A DNA stretch of 64,000 nt from contig CAIXGS010000038.1 of assembly GCA_903919125.1 (NCBI GenBank), positions 1 through 64,000 of the forward strand, given 5' to 3'. The position numbers and the translations under genes are program-made. The DNA comes from an uncultured Spartobacteria bacterium (GTDB lineage: Bacteria; Verrucomicrobiota; Verrucomicrobiia; Chthoniobacterales; Chthoniobacteraceae). The notes below the pieces were generated by a model that had not been told where the DNA came from, ran no database searches, and worked only from the letters and a program-made list of their open reading frames with translations. Positions 9,258-18,066 of the stretch are shown in pieces; position 1 is the first letter of the stretch, and each line of letters begins with the position of its first letter.

Positions 9258-10466
9258 CTAACCGCGGCGGATCTGGGAGCCCTTAAACCGGACGTTAAAC
9301 CGGTAAATCTTCTTCTGGAAACAACTGATTTTTCCAGTCTGAAGATCAATAGAATCAGGAATTTGCACATGCCGAATGTCCGCCGACGCGTGGTATCCAC
9401 GCTCGGAAAAAATATCGATAAGAATCGCGAGTGCCTTCGGATCGTTGAAAAGCACGCTCTCCGAGTTGATGTTCGCCATCCCCGAAATGGCATGTCGGGA
9501 AATAATCGGCATCATCTTCACCTCGATGAACTCGATGACCTGTCGCATTAAGCCAGGGTTTTCCACCTCATAAAGATCCAGTCGTCGCACCAAATCCTGA
9601 CGCGCATGCCGCACGATTTCGCTAGCGATAGGCAGCTTGCGCATCAACTCAAAAGTGCGAGGATCCAGCTCCAATGAGCTCTGATACTCGAGTTCGTGGA
9701 CAATGTTTTCACGCACCCGTTCCAGCGGCTCCTGAGCATTGATGAAGTGATAATGGAAGATCATCTTCAGCGACACCAACGCATCATAAGTCTGCTCCTT
9801 GAACACAGAATAGCGGTTGCGTGCCAACGTCTCGTTGAAGTCCGTTGCGCGCTCTTCAAGCATCTCGCCCACCCCAGAACGTTCCACTTCGGAGTTGTGC
9901 GCCATGACCTGCCGCCCGCGCTTTAACTGCCTAGCGACACTCTCAGCCTCATCCACAAAAAGGACCATAATGTGAAAAATAGGCTGCTTAAAATGCGACG
10001 CTTCTGGCGTGTGCGAAAACTGGCGGCGCAACGCTAACATCTCGTCAAATAGCATTTTAAGACACTCCACTTGCACCCGAGTTCTGGGAAACCCATCCAG
10101 AATCGCACCGTTCTGCTGCTCGGGTTCGAGCAGTTTCCGGAACAAGATATTGATCACATCAGCGTCCCCGACCATCCCGCCTTGCGCCTTAATTTTAAGC
10201 GCCTCCGGAGTATTGAGCAACTGACTGACCACAATCGGCTCCGCCGTAATATCACGCAGCTCCCGAATGAAGTCGGAATTTGTCCCCTTCCCCGACCCGG
10301 GCGCGCCTCCGAGCAAGATCAACTCTTTGGGAAAACGCAGGTTCTCTACGCCGTAGTCTAGCTCGAGTTGTTTCCAAACACGGTTAAAAATAAGCTGAGA
10401 ATCCTTAATCTCGAGATCAGCAGGACCCTGGGTGCGTGTAACCAGTTTCGATTGGGGGGTATTCAT
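9258..10466 (-). CDS. Long adenylate-kinase-like nucleoside monophosphate kinase
   Basis: Residues about 45-240 resemble adenylate kinase: a P-loop GGAPGSGKGT (residues 53-62) and an NMP-binding segment LDGFPRTRVQ near residue 125. It probably moves phosphate between nucleotides, but substrate specificity cannot be read. At 402 residues it is nearly twice the usual length. There is a 45-residue N-terminal extension, and a C-terminal part of about 160 residues that I do not recognise, ending in a basic segment. I chose the ATG at 10466 over an upstream TTG at 10484. The gene stands alone, convergent with recD. A weak hairpin lies just upstream of its start. Confidence 0.8.
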   Translation of the reverse strand: MNTPQSKLVTRTQGPADLEIKDSQLIFNRVWKQLELDYGVENLRFPKELILLGGAPGSGKGTNSDFIRELRDITAEPIVVSQLLNTPEALKIKAQGGMVGDADVINILFRKLLEPEQQNGAILDGFPRTRVQVECLKMLFDEMLALRRQFSHTPEASHFKQPIFHIMVLFVDEAESVARQLKRGRQVMAHNSEVERSGVGEMLEERATDFNETLARNRYSVFKEQTYDALVSLKMIFHYHFINAQEPLERVRENIVHELEYQSSLELDPRTFELMRKLPIASEIVRHARQDLVRRLDLYEVENPGLMRQVIEFIEVKMMPIISRHAISGMANINSESVLFNDPKALAILIDIFSERGYHASADIRHVQIPDSIDLQTGKISCFQKKIYRFNVRFKGSQIRRG

Positions 10467-10483
10467 AACCCAAAACTTAAACA

Positions 10484-10512
10484 AAAGAGGGCCGTGGAAA
10501 AGCCCCCTTTTT
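10484..10512. terminator. Hairpin with T-run near the kinase start
   Basis: AAAGAGGGC (10484-10492) pairs with GCCCCCTTT (10502-10510) with one mismatch. Short T-runs follow on both strands. It lies about 20-45 bases upstream of the kinase ATG on the - strand, so it could be a leader hairpin there. It could also stop + strand read-through, although no + strand gene ends close by. Confidence 0.3.
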
Positions 10513-10729
10513 CATAAGATTAATGGCCCGAGCGTTCGCTCTAATATCTTTTTTACTATGTCCATGGAGACAACCACTGCCATACCTCACGTTTCGTGCG
10601 CGCCGCATGCCTTTGTCGCACTGTGCATGACTTGAAACAGATCGAGTAGACTTAGCCGTTATTAAACCAATCCGCGCTCACGCGAATTTCACCTTGAACG
10701 AACTTCATTCTCGTGTTGTCTGAATAGCG

Positions 10730-11176
10730 ATGTCCTGTCGCTCCGTCATCACAAGACTCCTCACCATGCTGTGTGTGTTCACACTGCTCATGGTTCAGGC
10801 TTTTGGTGGGATTACTGGATATCTGTGCCGTTGTGGCGGACAGCAGAACTTGACACAAGTCGACCATTGCCATGGCCCTCACTCAGATGGATGCCATGAC
10901 GATGGAGATCATGCGCTTCAAAAAACGCATTCACACGACGACGAGAGCCATGGTGACAGAGAAAACCACGAGCCCGTTCGTGAAAACGTGCAGTTGGTCA
11001 AGTCCTCGAGCGTTGCCGCTCCGGAACTCATGACGGTTCTTCTCGCGGTGTTACCCGAGTCACCCTTCCTCACTTTGCTTAAAGAGGACACCGTTCTCAC
11101 CACGTCGTGGAGAGATATCAGACTTTCTCCACCACTCAGCGTAGTGGTTGGACGAACCATCGTCCTGTTAATCTGA
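10730..11176 (+). CDS. Small exported His/Cys-rich protein, probably metal-binding
   Basis: The protein has 148 residues. The N-terminal 25 or so (VITRLLTMLCVFTLLMVQAFG) form a signal peptide or membrane anchor. A short Cys motif (YLCRCGG) follows, then a stretch very rich in His and Asp (residues about 43-85, with HCHGPHSDGCHDDGDH and HSHDDESHGDREN) that is well suited to bind divalent metal in the periplasm. The C-terminal half is hydrophobic and unremarkable. It lies 114 bases upstream of the CzcCBA genes on the same strand, so I infer a role in metal sensing or buffering for the pump. I do not recognise the family. Confidence 0.7.
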   Translation: MSCRSVITRLLTMLCVFTLLMVQAFGGITGYLCRCGGQQNLTQVDHCHGPHSDGCHDDGDHALQKTHSHDDESHGDRENHEPVRENVQLVKSSSVAAPELMTVLLAVLPESPFLTLLKEDTVLTTSWRDIRLSPPLSVVVGRTIVLLI

Positions 11177-11290
11177 AGGTTAGTGTGACCACGGCAATCG
11201 CCGTCTGATGCCCTGCGCAAGGCCGCGCACTGGGCTCTCAAACACACGCGAATCATCGCGTGTCCTCACTCACTCAGCCTCTCTCTCACC

Positions 11291-12520
11291 ATGTCTTTAC
11301 GTCTCTTTTTTCTACCCTTATTTACCTTTGTAATCCCCGCCATCGCGAGTGGCCTCCCTCTCACCATGGATGGAGCCGTTGCCTACGCGCTCCAACACAA
11401 CCACTCCCTAGCCGCCGCACGCCTCAGTATTAATGAGGCTCGGGGACGACTCCAGCAAAGCGGGCGCTTAAGCAACCCAGAGGTGGAACTGGAATTTAAC
11501 AAAAACACGAGGAGCCGCGAATCCTCATCCAGTGTCGTATTGATGCAACGCTTTCCTGTGACAGGCCGACTTCGTTACGAAAAAGCGATTTCCCGAGCTC
11601 AACTCTCAGCGGCGGAATCGGAAGTCCGTGACGCAGAACGAAAGCTTTCGGCCGATGTCCGCACACTCGCGGTGAAACTCATTGCTCTTAATGAACAACG
11701 CACTCTCCGCTCCACTCAGCTGGCAAACATCCACGAACTCTCTGAGTTTTTGCGCAAATTGGTAGCAACTGGAGAGGGCTCAGCCACAGATGCGCGGCAG
11801 GTCGAACTCGAGTCCCGTCAAATCGAGATCGAAAGACTCCAGCTTACAGCGGACGAGTTGGGGCTTCTTGGAGAATTCCGTATCTTGCTTGGCTCTTCCA
11901 CCCACGAAACTCCGACCGTCAGTGGCAAACTTACGCACCCCTCGAACAATCGAAAGCCTTCTGCCCCAACTCAACGGCCTGACATCCTAGCCGCCGAATC
12001 ACGCTCCGAAGCTGCCAAACTTAGTGTTCGCGAACAACAGGCACGCCGTCTGGAAGACGTAGGAGCCGGTGTTTCTTACCGTAACGAACGCACCATTGAC
12101 GATCCCAACCCCGCACAAACGGATCAGGTTATTGGGCTCCGATTCAGCCTGCCGCTTCCTCTGTGGAACGATAACTCGGGGCGAATTAACGAAGCCGCTG
12201 CTGCTGCTGCTCGCGCAGAAAAAGAGGTGACAGCCGCTCGTTTGAATGCAGGAACAGAAGTGTTGGCTGCGAGGGACGCCATGGATGCGTACTCGAAAAT
12301 CCTCAGCGAACTGGATTCCAAAGTATTACCCCAAGCCACACAGCTCGAAGAACAACTCGGGGCCAGTTACTCAACAGGCCAAACTCCTCTCGTCGAAGTC
12401 CTCCGGGCCCGCTCCCGCCGCCTCGATTTGCAACGCCAGCGTCTGGACGCCCTCCGAGACTATCACCTCGCTAGTATCCGGCACGCTTCGGCAACCAATC
12501 AGCAACCAGCATCCAAGTAA
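11291..12520 (+). CDS. czcC: TolC-type outer-membrane channel of a metal RND pump (CzcC-like)
   Basis: CzcC-type proteins form the outer-membrane exit duct of HME-RND heavy-metal efflux systems. The 409-residue protein begins with a signal peptide (LRLFFLPLFTFVIPAIASG). It shows the two-repeat pattern of outer membrane efflux proteins: MDGAVAYALQHNHSLAAARL opens the first long helical repeat and RPDILAAESRSEAAKLS the second. The stop TAA overlaps the next gene's ATG by one base, and order channel-adaptor-pump is the classic czcCBA layout. Which metal is exported cannot be told; cobalt/zinc/cadmium or copper/silver are the usual choices. Confidence 0.88.
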   Translation: MSLRLFFLPLFTFVIPAIASGLPLTMDGAVAYALQHNHSLAAARLSINEARGRLQQSGRLSNPEVELEFNKNTRSRESSSSVVLMQRFPVTGRLRYEKAISRAQLSAAESEVRDAERKLSADVRTLAVKLIALNEQRTLRSTQLANIHELSEFLRKLVATGEGSATDARQVELESRQIEIERLQLTADELGLLGEFRILLGSSTHETPTVSGKLTHPSNNRKPSAPTQRPDILAAESRSEAAKLSVREQQARRLEDVGAGVSYRNERTIDDPNPAQTDQVIGLRFSLPLPLWNDNSGRINEAAAAAARAEKEVTAARLNAGTEVLAARDAMDAYSKILSELDSKVLPQATQLEEQLGASYSTGQTPLVEVLRARSRRLDLQRQRLDALRDYHLASIRHASATNQQPASK

Positions 12521-13674
12521 TGAAACGCTTCCTTTTTCCGCTGCCACTTGTTGCGCTGGCTCTCGCAAATTTCACGTTGTCCCTGTCCGCCGCCGTCTCG
12601 CCAGAAAAGGCTGCATCCACCGTGATTCTAAATGAAACCGGCGTTCAAAACCTCAAAATACAAACCGTCGAAGCTGAGGAAGCCGACTTTGAACATACCG
12701 TCTTCGCACTCGGTCGTATCCAATCCATCCCGGAAAAACGCGCCGTAGTCGCGAGCCGCATCTCGGGACGTATCATGGAAATTAAGACCGTCCTTGGAAC
12801 CATGATTGAGGCCGGTGCTGACGTCGCTCGTCTGGAGAGTCGCCAACCCGGTAACCCACCGCCGTCTATCTGGCTAAAAGCACCTGCCACGGGACTGGTC
12901 ACCTCCAGCGATGCGCGAGTTGGCGAACCTGTCGAGCCCGACAAGGCACTTATGGAAATCACGGACCTCTCAGAGGTATACGCTGTGGCTCGGTTGCCGG
13001 AGCATCTGGCTGGAAAGATTAAAGTGGGAGCAGTCGCACATATCCATGTCACCGCTCTTCCAGAAGAAACATTCGAGGGAACTTTACTGCGCTTCGGCAC
13101 AGCCGCAGACAAAGCCAGCGGTACCCTTGATGCGATCTTCGCCCTACCGAACGCAAATTTGCTGCTACGCCCAGATCTCCGCGCTGAATTCTCCATTGTC
13201 CTAAGTAAACGAGAGAAAGTGATGAGCATTCCAAAGGTTGCGTTGCAGGGGGATGCTCTGAACCGGTTTGTTTACGTCAAGGATTACGATCTCCCTCATG
13301 CCTTCGTAAAATCGCCAATCCAGATTGGTTCAACCAATGACCAGTTTGTGGAAGTCCTTGGTGGGCTGATTGTCGGGGATGAGGTGGTTACTACAGGCGC
13401 CTACTCACTGGCATTTGCAGGAAAAGGCAGCGTGTCGCTCAAAGAAGCTCTCGATGCGGCCCACGGCCATGAACACAACGAGGATGGCAGTGAAGTCAGC
13501 GGCGCCAAAAAGACAGCGATTGCCAACGGTGCAGGACACGAGCACACCGAAGGCTCTCACCACCTTTCGACGTTGACACTTTTTTCGCTCATCTCCAACG
13601 GCCTCCTGCTGTTGTTACTGATCGTGGCGATGCGCAACAAGAATGCCGCTCAGCATCACGTTCAGAAAACTTAA
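12520..13674 (+). CDS. czcB: RND periplasmic adaptor (CzcB-like) with His-rich tail and C-terminal helix
   Basis: This is the membrane-fusion subunit linking the inner-membrane pump to the outer-membrane channel. After a signal peptide (LPLVALALANFTLSLSAA), the 384-residue protein shows the adaptor fold: SRISGRIMEIKTVLG, a lipoyl-like core with LKAPATGLVTSSDARVGEPV, the beta-barrel region, and FVEVLGGLIVGDEVVTTGAYSL. Unusual is its end: a His-rich stretch (HGHEHNEDGS and GHEHTEGSHH, residues about 310-348) followed by a transmembrane helix (LFSLISNGLLLLLLIVAM). The tail may bind metal next to the membrane. It overlaps czcC by one base and ends 4 bases before czcA. Confidence 0.88.
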   Translation: MKRFLFPLPLVALALANFTLSLSAAVSPEKAASTVILNETGVQNLKIQTVEAEEADFEHTVFALGRIQSIPEKRAVVASRISGRIMEIKTVLGTMIEAGADVARLESRQPGNPPPSIWLKAPATGLVTSSDARVGEPVEPDKALMEITDLSEVYAVARLPEHLAGKIKVGAVAHIHVTALPEETFEGTLLRFGTAADKASGTLDAIFALPNANLLLRPDLRAEFSIVLSKREKVMSIPKVALQGDALNRFVYVKDYDLPHAFVKSPIQIGSTNDQFVEVLGGLIVGDEVVTTGAYSLAFAGKGSVSLKEALDAAHGHEHNEDGSEVSGAKKTAIANGAGHEHTEGSHHLSTLTLFSLISNGLLLLLLIVAMRNKNAAQHHVQKT

Positions 13675-13678
13675 GGTT

Positions 13679-16600
13679 ATGCTGAATAAGCTCATTCATT
13701 TAGCCCTGCATAACCGGGCAATCGTCCTGGCAATGGCGCTGCTCCTCATGGGCCTCGGCGTGCAGACCACCCTGCGCCTTCCGGTTGAAGTGCTCCCTGA
13801 TCTAACCAAGCCGACGGTGATCATTCTCACGGAGTCGCCGGGACTCGCTCCTGAAGAGGTCGAAATTAATATCACTCAACCCATTGAACGAGCACTGCTT
13901 GGAGTCGCTGGACTCTCACGCATTCGTTCAAATTCTGATGTGTCGCTCTCCCTTGTTTACGCCGAGTTTTCATGGGACACAGACATCTACAAAGCACGCC
14001 AGCTTGTGCAGGAACGACTCGCCGGTGTTCGTGGTTCGTTGCCTGCCGGAGCCGAGCCATTTTTGACGCCAGTGGCCTCGTTGATGGGCGAAATCCTGCT
14101 CATCGGAGTCAGCAGTCGTGACGACAAAACCCTTCCACGCGACGTGCGTTCTATCGCCGATTGGACCATCCGTCCCCGCCTGCAAAGTATCCCTGGTATT
14201 GCGGAAGTTCTCAACATGGGTGGCGGTATCAAACAGATACAGGTTCAGCCCGAGCCGCATCGCATGGCGGCGCATGAGATTACTTTCGATGAACTCGAAA
14301 CTGCTACGAAAGAAGCAGCCACAAACTCCACAGGTGGCTTCATTAACACCGGCCCACGCGAAATCATGGTGCGTAACCTCGGCATGAGTGTGGATCTTGA
14401 AGACATTGCCAACACGGTCGTTAAAATAGTCGGAGATCATCCCATCACGATCAAAGACGTGGCCCGTGTCGAATGGGGTGTGGAACCCATGCGCGGCGAC
14501 GGAAGCGTAAACGGCAAACGTGGCGTTGTGATGAGCATCACAAAGGCTCCTGGATTCGATACATTGTCGCTCACGGTAGAAGTCGAAAAAGCGCTGGGTG
14601 AATTACAAAAAACGCTTCCAGAAGGCGTCGAAGCGATAGTGCTTTTTCGCCAAGGGGACTTTATCGAACACGCGATTGGGAACCTCAAGGAAGCCATCCG
14701 CGACGGAGCGATCATGGTGACTATCGTGATTTTCCTCTTCCTGATGAATTTTAGAACAACGTTTATCACGTTAATGGCGATGCCGCTGTCGTTTGCTATC
14801 ACGATGCTGACGTTCCAGTGGTTCGGTATTTCCGTAAACTCAATGACCCTCGGGGGCCTTGCCGTCTCCATCGGGATGGTGGTCGATGACGCTATTGTGG
14901 ATGTGGAGAATGTTTTTCGCCGTTTGTGGGAAAACGCAGCACTTCCAACTCCAGTCCCAGCGCTCAATGTCATCGCGAGAGCCTCGGGAGAAGTCCGAAA
15001 CTCCATCCTCTATGCCACGCTCCTGATCATTCTGGTTTTCCTGCCACTCCTTGGCCTGACTGGTGTCGAAGGACGCCTCTTCTCGCCCATCGCCATCGCA
15101 ACAATCGTCTCGATGATCGCGTCCTTTGTCGTGTCACTGACCGCGATCCCCGTTCTCTGTTCTTTCCTTCTCAAGCCCAAGCTCGGCCACGAACACAAAG
15201 ACGGCCTCCTGACTCGCGGGATGAAGGCGCTTCTCGAACACACGTTGCTGCGTTTTGGTCTAAGTCAGCCGTACTTACTCCTTGGGCTAGTCGGGATGAG
15301 CGTCGTGGGCGCGTTCTTGCTCTACCCACAAATGGGGAAAGACTTCCTGCCTTCGTTCAAAGAAGAAACGGCTCTGGTTTCAATGACCGCTGCTCCGGGT
15401 ACGTCTCTGGAGGAAACTAACAACATCGCAGATGTCATCGAGCAACAGCTCCTTAGTATTCCTGAGGTCCACAAAGTCGGACGCCGTCTCGGCCGAGCCG
15501 AACGCGGTGACCATGTTGTGCCTGTCAGCACAGCCGAATTCGACGTCGATTTTCGCCCAACCGCTGGCAGTAAAGGCCCACAACGCGAGCGAAACGAGAT
15601 TCTGGCCGACGTACGGAAGAAGGTTCAGAGCGTCCCCGGCACCTTCAGTGTGGTGATGGGACCGCTCGCTGATCGTATCGGCCACATGCTGAGCGGCGTC
15701 TCGGCACCGGTCGCAATTAAAGTGTTCGGGACTGATCTCGATCGTTTGCGCCAAATCGGCATTCAAGTGCAAGCCGTAGCCAAAGGCATCCCCGGCTTTG
15801 AGGACTGTAAACTCGATCAGCAATCCGTCATCCCACAGCTCCGGATCGAGATCGACCGGGACCGAGCTGCTGCCTACGGGATTACGCCAGGCAGACTCAA
15901 CGCGACACTTTCCACACTGCTTGGAGGTGAAAAAGTCGCATCTCTTCGGGATGGGCCTCGTGAAATCGACCTCACCGTGCGTCTCCCGCTCGAATGGCGT
16001 GAGTCCCCTGAAAAGCTCGGTGACATCCCCATCGAAGTCCGAGGCAATGAAGGTGGCGTACAACGCATACCGCTTTCCCTAATCGCCAATGTGCGTGAAG
16101 CGAAAGGGCCGAACGTCATCTTTCGAGAGAACGCACAACGCCGCTTTGCGCTCGCGATCAAACCGAGTGTTCGCGACGTCGGCACTCTGGTTGAGGAGCT
16201 ACAGAGGCGGGTTTCAGAACAGGTGAAGTTACCCGAAGGATACTTCATTTCTTACGAAGGAGAGTTTAGAGCCCAGACGGAAGCCTCCAGGCGAATCGCT
16301 CTCCTGAGCATTGTCGTCTTGGTGATCATCGCCTTCCTGCTCTACACGTACTTCGGCACGGCGTTTTTCGCGATTCAGGTGTTATGCGACATCCCGCTGG
16401 CGATGGTTGGCGGGTTGGTGTTCACCTACATCAAGCTGAACAACATTAGCATTGCGACACTCGTCGGCTTCATTGCGGTCGCGGGCATTGCTGCTCGAAA
16501 CAGCATTATGCTAATTTCCCACTACCTGCACCTGATGCAGGCGGAGGGAGAGGCCTTCACCAAAGCGATGGTGATTCGGGGAACTAAAGAGCGCTTAGTC

Positions 16601-16825
16601 CCGGTTCTGATGACCGCGCTCGCTGCGGGCATCGGGCTCATCCCTCTTGTCTTGGCTGGCGACCAACCGGGGAAAGAAATCCTGCATCCCGTCGCGGTGG
16701 TGATCGTCGGCGGTCTAGTGACCTCCACGATTCTTGGTTTGGGCGTTACCCCGACCGTTTTTTACACCTTTGGCCGTAATGCAGCCCACGAGGCCATTGA
16801 GCGGCACCCTTCCACCTCCATTTAG
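13679..16825 (+). CDS. czcA: Heavy-metal RND efflux pump, inner-membrane subunit (CzcA-like)
   Basis: This proton-driven transporter exports metal cations across the envelope. The protein has 1048 residues, the normal length for HME-RND pumps, with an N-terminal helix, two large periplasmic loops and two blocks of membrane helices. Characteristic are LPVEVLPDLTKPTVII near the N terminus, SIGMVVDDAIVDVENVFRR in helix IV with the acidic proton-relay residues, and IAVAGIAARNSIMLISHY in the second half. I chose the ATG at 13679, 4 bases after the czcB stop, because the family N terminus MLNKLIHLALHNR starts there. Export specificity is not determinable by eye. Confidence 0.9.
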   Translation: MLNKLIHLALHNRAIVLAMALLLMGLGVQTTLRLPVEVLPDLTKPTVIILTESPGLAPEEVEINITQPIERALLGVAGLSRIRSNSDVSLSLVYAEFSWDTDIYKARQLVQERLAGVRGSLPAGAEPFLTPVASLMGEILLIGVSSRDDKTLPRDVRSIADWTIRPRLQSIPGIAEVLNMGGGIKQIQVQPEPHRMAAHEITFDELETATKEAATNSTGGFINTGPREIMVRNLGMSVDLEDIANTVVKIVGDHPITIKDVARVEWGVEPMRGDGSVNGKRGVVMSITKAPGFDTLSLTVEVEKALGELQKTLPEGVEAIVLFRQGDFIEHAIGNLKEAIRDGAIMVTIVIFLFLMNFRTTFITLMAMPLSFAITMLTFQWFGISVNSMTLGGLAVSIGMVVDDAIVDVENVFRRLWENAALPTPVPALNVIARASGEVRNSILYATLLIILVFLPLLGLTGVEGRLFSPIAIATIVSMIASFVVSLTAIPVLCSFLLKPKLGHEHKDGLLTRGMKALLEHTLLRFGLSQPYLLLGLVGMSVVGAFLLYPQMGKDFLPSFKEETALVSMTAAPGTSLEETNNIADVIEQQLLSIPEVHKVGRRLGRAERGDHVVPVSTAEFDVDFRPTAGSKGPQRERNEILADVRKKVQSVPGTFSVVMGPLADRIGHMLSGVSAPVAIKVFGTDLDRLRQIGIQVQAVAKGIPGFEDCKLDQQSVIPQLRIEIDRDRAAAYGITPGRLNATLSTLLGGEKVASLRDGPREIDLTVRLPLEWRESPEKLGDIPIEVRGNEGGVQRIPLSLIANVREAKGPNVIFRENAQRRFALAIKPSVRDVGTLVEELQRRVSEQVKLPEGYFISYEGEFRAQTEASRRIALLSIVVLVIIAFLLYTYFGTAFFAIQVLCDIPLAMVGGLVFTYIKLNNISIATLVGFIAVAGIAARNSIMLISHYLHLMQAEGEAFTKAMVIRGTKERLVPVLMTALAAGIGLIPLVLAGDQPGKEILHPVAVVIVGGLVTSTILGLGVTPTVFYTFGRNAAHEAIERHPSTSI

Positions 16826-16858
16826 TCAGTAAAAATAAAAACCAAAATAAACCTACAG

Positions 16859-17308
16859 ATGAAAAAACACATCCTCACATACCTCAGCAGTTTAATTCTA
16901 AGCGCCTCCGCTTTGGCGCATGGCAATGTTGAACTCGGTCCAAACGGAGGTCGAATCCTAGAATTCTCTAAAAACGAATCCATGCACGGTGAAGTCATTT
17001 TCAAGGACAACCAATTTCATATCGCCTTACTCGACAAGGATATGAAGCCGGCTGCACTTGCAGATCAAGAGCTCACAGCCACAAGCGGTGAGCGGGCAAA
17101 GCCTGAAAAGCTCGTGGTAGAGAAAAAAGACGGCAAGTTCATCGTACCGGCAGTCAAAGCCGGAGATTGGATCATCTTCCAATACAAGGAGAACGCAAAA
17201 GCCAAGGCGATCACCGCGCGGCTTCAATACGACCCAACGATCTGCGGCGCGTGCAAAGGACCAGAATGGCTATGCAAATGCGCAGCAAAAGAAGGCAAAG
17301 GGAAATAA
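16859..17308 (+). CDS. Small periplasmic protein with C-terminal Cys pairs, linked to the Czc operon
   Basis: The protein has 149 residues with a clear signal peptide (ILTYLSSLILSASALAHG). The mature start HGNVELGPNGGRILEF resembles the N-terminal domain seen at the front of some RND adaptors. The last 30 residues contain CGACKGPEWLCKCAAK, four cysteines in two close pairs, likely to bind a metal ion. It lies 33 bases after czcA on the same strand and is probably co-transcribed. Together with the His-rich protein before the operon it may handle metal in the periplasm. Its stop codon lies inside the 14-bp duplication that flanks the palindromic element. Confidence 0.75.
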   Translation: MKKHILTYLSSLILSASALAHGNVELGPNGGRILEFSKNESMHGEVIFKDNQFHIALLDKDMKPAALADQELTATSGERAKPEKLVVEKKDGKFIVPAVKAGDWIIFQYKENAKAKAITARLQYDPTICGACKGPEWLCKCAAKEGKGK

Positions 17309-17318
17309 GAGGGCTCTT

Positions 17319-17467
17319 TCAGTTTTATGGATAAATTCAAAAGACCTCAGCACCTGGGACCGCGGAGCCCCAGCTCCGCAATGCCTGTCTGAGCTTTTGG
17401 AGCGTCTAAGCGGAGCTGGGGCACCGCGTTCCCGGGAGAGAAGGACCAGTTTTCTTCAAGATTTGGT
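17319..17467. mobile_element. Palindromic element copy 2 with 14-bp flanking duplication
   Basis: The segment matches the element at 1-139, with long hairpin arms (CCTGGGACCGCGGAGCCCC near 17353 against GGGGCACCGCGTTCCCGGG near 17418). It is flanked by ATAAGAGGGCTCTT at 17305-17318 and again at 17468-17481, a 14-bp exact direct repeat that looks like a target-site duplication. The target itself is partly palindromic (AAGAG-GG-CTCTT) and contains the stop codon of the upstream gene. No transposase is encoded, so a non-autonomous element moved in trans is the simplest reading. Confidence 0.7.
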
Positions 17468-17521
17468 ATAAGAGGGCTCTTGTCGGACAACAAACCACTT
17501 TTGCGCCTAAGTCCACCCTCC

Positions 17522-18066
17522 TCACCCCACAAAAACCACCTCAGTACCCAGCTCCATCACCCGACTCAGAGCCGCCCGGTCTACTAGCCTCGCTCGTAGC
17601 ACCCGTTGCTGTAACTCTGGCGGCAAAGTCTGGTGAAATTTCAACGCCTCCACCGCTGCTAAATCAAACGACATCCGCGCAATCACGTCGTCCGCCTCGA
17701 CTGCCTCGATCTTCTCGAGAAGCGCGTGCGCGTCCATCCTCAGATCAAAGCTGATCGACAACTCGTTCCCTTCACTCGCCAAGCCACAGAACTCCGTAAA
17801 GTGCCGGGACAGCATCTGGTTCACCATCGAGCCGCCAAACGTGTACCAGTTCATCCGCTCGTCTTGGGCAGAAACCACAAGCGTGTTCGTGTCCGGACTC
17901 AGGAAGCTGAATTCCTGCCGCTGCTGTTCCATCGCAGCGCGCGCCCGTTCGCTCCATTGCGACGGCACGCTTTCCGAGGTCAGCGCCGTCTGCACCCCGC
18001 GCTCTAAAAAATCTCAGCGCTCCAACCGCTTCCCAGCTCTCCCCAACCGCCACTTTCACCAGCTCC
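17522..18066 (-). pseudogene. C-terminal fragment, probably of an Lhr/BrxHI-like helicase
   Basis: In the - direction the frame begins mid-protein (RPELVKVAVGESWEAV), is shifted once at a run of T bases near 18005-18010, and continues as FLERGVQTALTSE to a normal stop at 17522. The visible 157-residue piece contains WYTFGGSMVNQML, a pattern I associate with the C-terminal part of large Lhr-type superfamily 2 helicases. That family assignment is tentative. It has no start of its own and follows directly on the pglY fragment in a different frame, which points to a deletion fusing two genes of one locus. Confidence 0.5.
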
